64,000 bases of DNA from Thiobacillus sp. 0-1251. Its GTDB lineage: Bacteria > Pseudomonadota > Gammaproteobacteria > Burkholderiales > Thiobacillaceae. The number at the start of each line of letters is the position of its first letter. Position 1 is the stretch's first letter. Below are positions 62,925 to 64,000 of the stretch, piece after piece. The notes under the pieces were generated by a model that ran no database searches, was not told the DNA's origin, and saw nothing but the letters and a program-made list of their open reading frames with translations. The position numbers and the translations under genes are program-made. Location of the stretch: positions 1 through 64,000 of the forward strand of contig MKWL01000019.1 in the NCBI GenBank assembly GCA_001899305.1, written 5' to 3'.

Positions 62925-64000
62925 GTGCCCTGCCTGAGACCCTTCCCGTGACCACGCCGCGAGGCTGGTGGCTGCCCGCTGGTGTGACGATAGGCGTCCT
63001 GCTGCTCCTGACCGCCATCTTCTGGCCGACGTTCCTCTCAATGGAAGAAGTGTGGGCGCGTTCGGAGACCTTTGCCCACGGCTATCTGATCGTTCCCATC
63101 AGCATCTGGCTCATCTGGCGCAAGCGCGACGAACTGGCGCGAATCAGGCCGCGCGCCGACCTGCGCGGCCTGTATCTGCTGGCGGCCGCCGGCGTCGGCT
63201 GGCTGCTGGCCGACGCCGGCAGTGTCAATGTCGTCGCGCAACTCGCATTCATCGCCATGTTGATCGCCGCGGTATGGACCCTGCTCGGCGCTGCATTCGT
63301 GCGGGCGGCATTTTTCCCGCTGATGTTCCTTTTCTTCGCGGTCCCGATGGGCGAGTTCCTGATCCAGCCCTTGATGGGCGTGACCGCCGATTTCACTGTC
63401 TCGATGCTGCAGGCCACCGGCATCCCGGTGTACCGTGAGGGCACGTTTTTCAGTATCCCCAGCGGCGACTGGTCGGTGGTGGAAGGTTGCTCCGGTTTGC
63501 GCTACCTGATCGCCTCGGTGACGCTCGGTGTGCTGTACGCCTACCTCACCTACCGCTCGTGGAAGCGACGCCTGCTGTTCTCCATAGCGGCGATGATCGT
63601 TCCGGTCTTCGCCAACAGCGGGCGGGCCTTCATGATCGTGATGATCGCCCACCTGTCCGACATGAAGCTGGCGCTCGGCGTCGACCACTACATCTACGGT
63701 TGGGTGTTCTTCGGCATCGTCATGATGCTGCTGTTCTGGATCGGCAGTTTCTGGCGCGAAGACGACCAGGTGGAGCCTGTTTCGCCGCAGCCTGTCGTGC
63801 TGGCGGAGACAAGAGGAACAGGCATGGCGTCGCGGTCGATCCTGCCGGCGGCTCTCCTCGCGCTGGGGGTGGCCGGCCTGTGGCCGATGTATGCACATTG
63901 GATCGAGTCACGTCCGTTGCCCGACATGCCGGCATTACAGGTCGAGGCGGCCGGCGACTGGCAACCCGGCGAGGCCTTCACGACCTGGGTGCCGCACTGG
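62921..64000 (+). CDS. xrtA: Exosortase A, probably fused to EpsI domain (3' end cut by the window)
   Basis: The frame is open to the window end (360 codons seen). About eight membrane helices carry the exosortase catalytic residues C190 (V-V-E-G-C-S-G-L-R), R235 (N-S-G-R-A) and H256 (V-D-H-Y-I-Y-G-W). After the last exosortase helix the frame continues through a new hydrophobic segment (about 307-325) into P-A-L-Q-V-E-A-A-G-D-W-Q, the start of an EpsI/DUF3485-like domain, so this looks like the XrtA-EpsI fusion known in betaproteobacteria. It should cleave PEP-CTERM tags and attach the proteins to the surface polysaccharide. Confidence 0.93.
   Translation, partial: MSALPETLPVTTPRGWWLPAGVTIGVLLLLTAIFWPTFLSMEEVWARSETFAHGYLIVPISIWLIWRKRDELARIRPRADLRGLYLLAAAGVGWLLADAGSVNVVAQLAFIAMLIAAVWTLLGAAFVRAAFFPLMFLFFAVPMGEFLIQPLMGVTADFTVSMLQATGIPVYREGTFFSIPSGDWSVVEGCSGLRYLIASVTLGVLYAYLTYRSWKRRLLFSIAAMIVPVFANSGRAFMIVMIAHLSDMKLALGVDHYIYGWVFFGIVMMLLFWIGSFWREDDQVEPVSPQPVVLAETRGTGMASRSILPAALLALGVAGLWPMYAHWIESRPLPDMPALQVEAAGDWQPGEAFTTWVPHW

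Overview
The window is a GC-rich (low 60s percent by eye) proteobacterial chromosome segment, densely coded on both strands. An XrtA/PEP-CTERM exopolysaccharide locus, a betaproteobacterial MreBCD-MrdA-RodA-RlpA-DacC-Dat-LipB order, MetA-type homoserine O-succinyltransferase and an MlaE-F-D set point to a betaproteobacterium. A Thiobacillus-like member of the Nitrosomonadales is my best guess, by inference only. No rRNA, tRNA, CRISPR array or IS element was seen.

Layout. 1-1955: three gene cassettes (secreted adhesin-E-like protein, HEPN-type protein, DHFR/RibD-like reductase), each followed by an attC-like hairpin site: the end of an integron array or a CALIN, with no integrase in view. 2423-4459: copper delivery for cytochrome oxidase (CtaG-like, PCu(A)C, SCO). 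4636-10006 (minus): coiled-coil membrane protein, MsbA-type ABC exporter, RssA-like patatin, PEBP-family protein, YceH. 10138-13336: small membrane and coiled-coil proteins, then a lipoprotein/ECF sigma/anti-sigma unit. 13407-18228: unrecognised protein, PAS-PAS-GGDEF-EAL protein and a chemoreceptor. 18340-24116: P-loop protein, metA, and an Mla-like lipid transport operon with its lipoprotein. 24136-32277 (minus): TauE/SafE-like protein, AmpG, an apparent defence island (AAA/DUF4143 protein, an MmeI-like restriction-modification gene broken by one amber codon, DinD), then exonuclease III. 32305-33535: pyrE and a DUF4124 protein.

33585-36805 (minus): gatCAB, with gatB carrying two in-frame peptides encoded by dispersed repeats. 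36907-46039: the cell-shape cluster mreBCD-mrdA-rodA, then rlpA, a DacC-family protein that has lost all three catalytic motifs, dat, ybeD and lipB. 46089-48546: a TrpD2-like protein, a Rieske protein and lipA, so the lipoate genes are split by two redox/nucleotide-type genes. 48561-52572 (minus): a proline-rich PEP-CTERM protein behind a sigma-54-like promoter, then NodIJ-type ABC transporter, hydrolase, 2Fe-2S ferredoxin and MazG-like genes.

52793-64000: the XrtA exopolysaccharide operon: outer-membrane export lipoprotein, chain-length regulator, tyrosine autokinase, beta-barrel-like protein, ATPase, UDP-GlcNAc 2-epimerase, deacetylase, FemAB-like protein, glycosyltransferase and exosortase A (cut by the window edge). 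The exosortase is expected to process PEP-CTERM proteins such as the one at 48561-49403. I saw no wholly new system. The best leads are the gutted DacC homologue, the amber-interrupted mosaic MmeI-like gene, the integron cassettes, the repeat insertions in gatB, and a possible shared sigma-54 control of the PEP-CTERM substrate and the exosortase operon.
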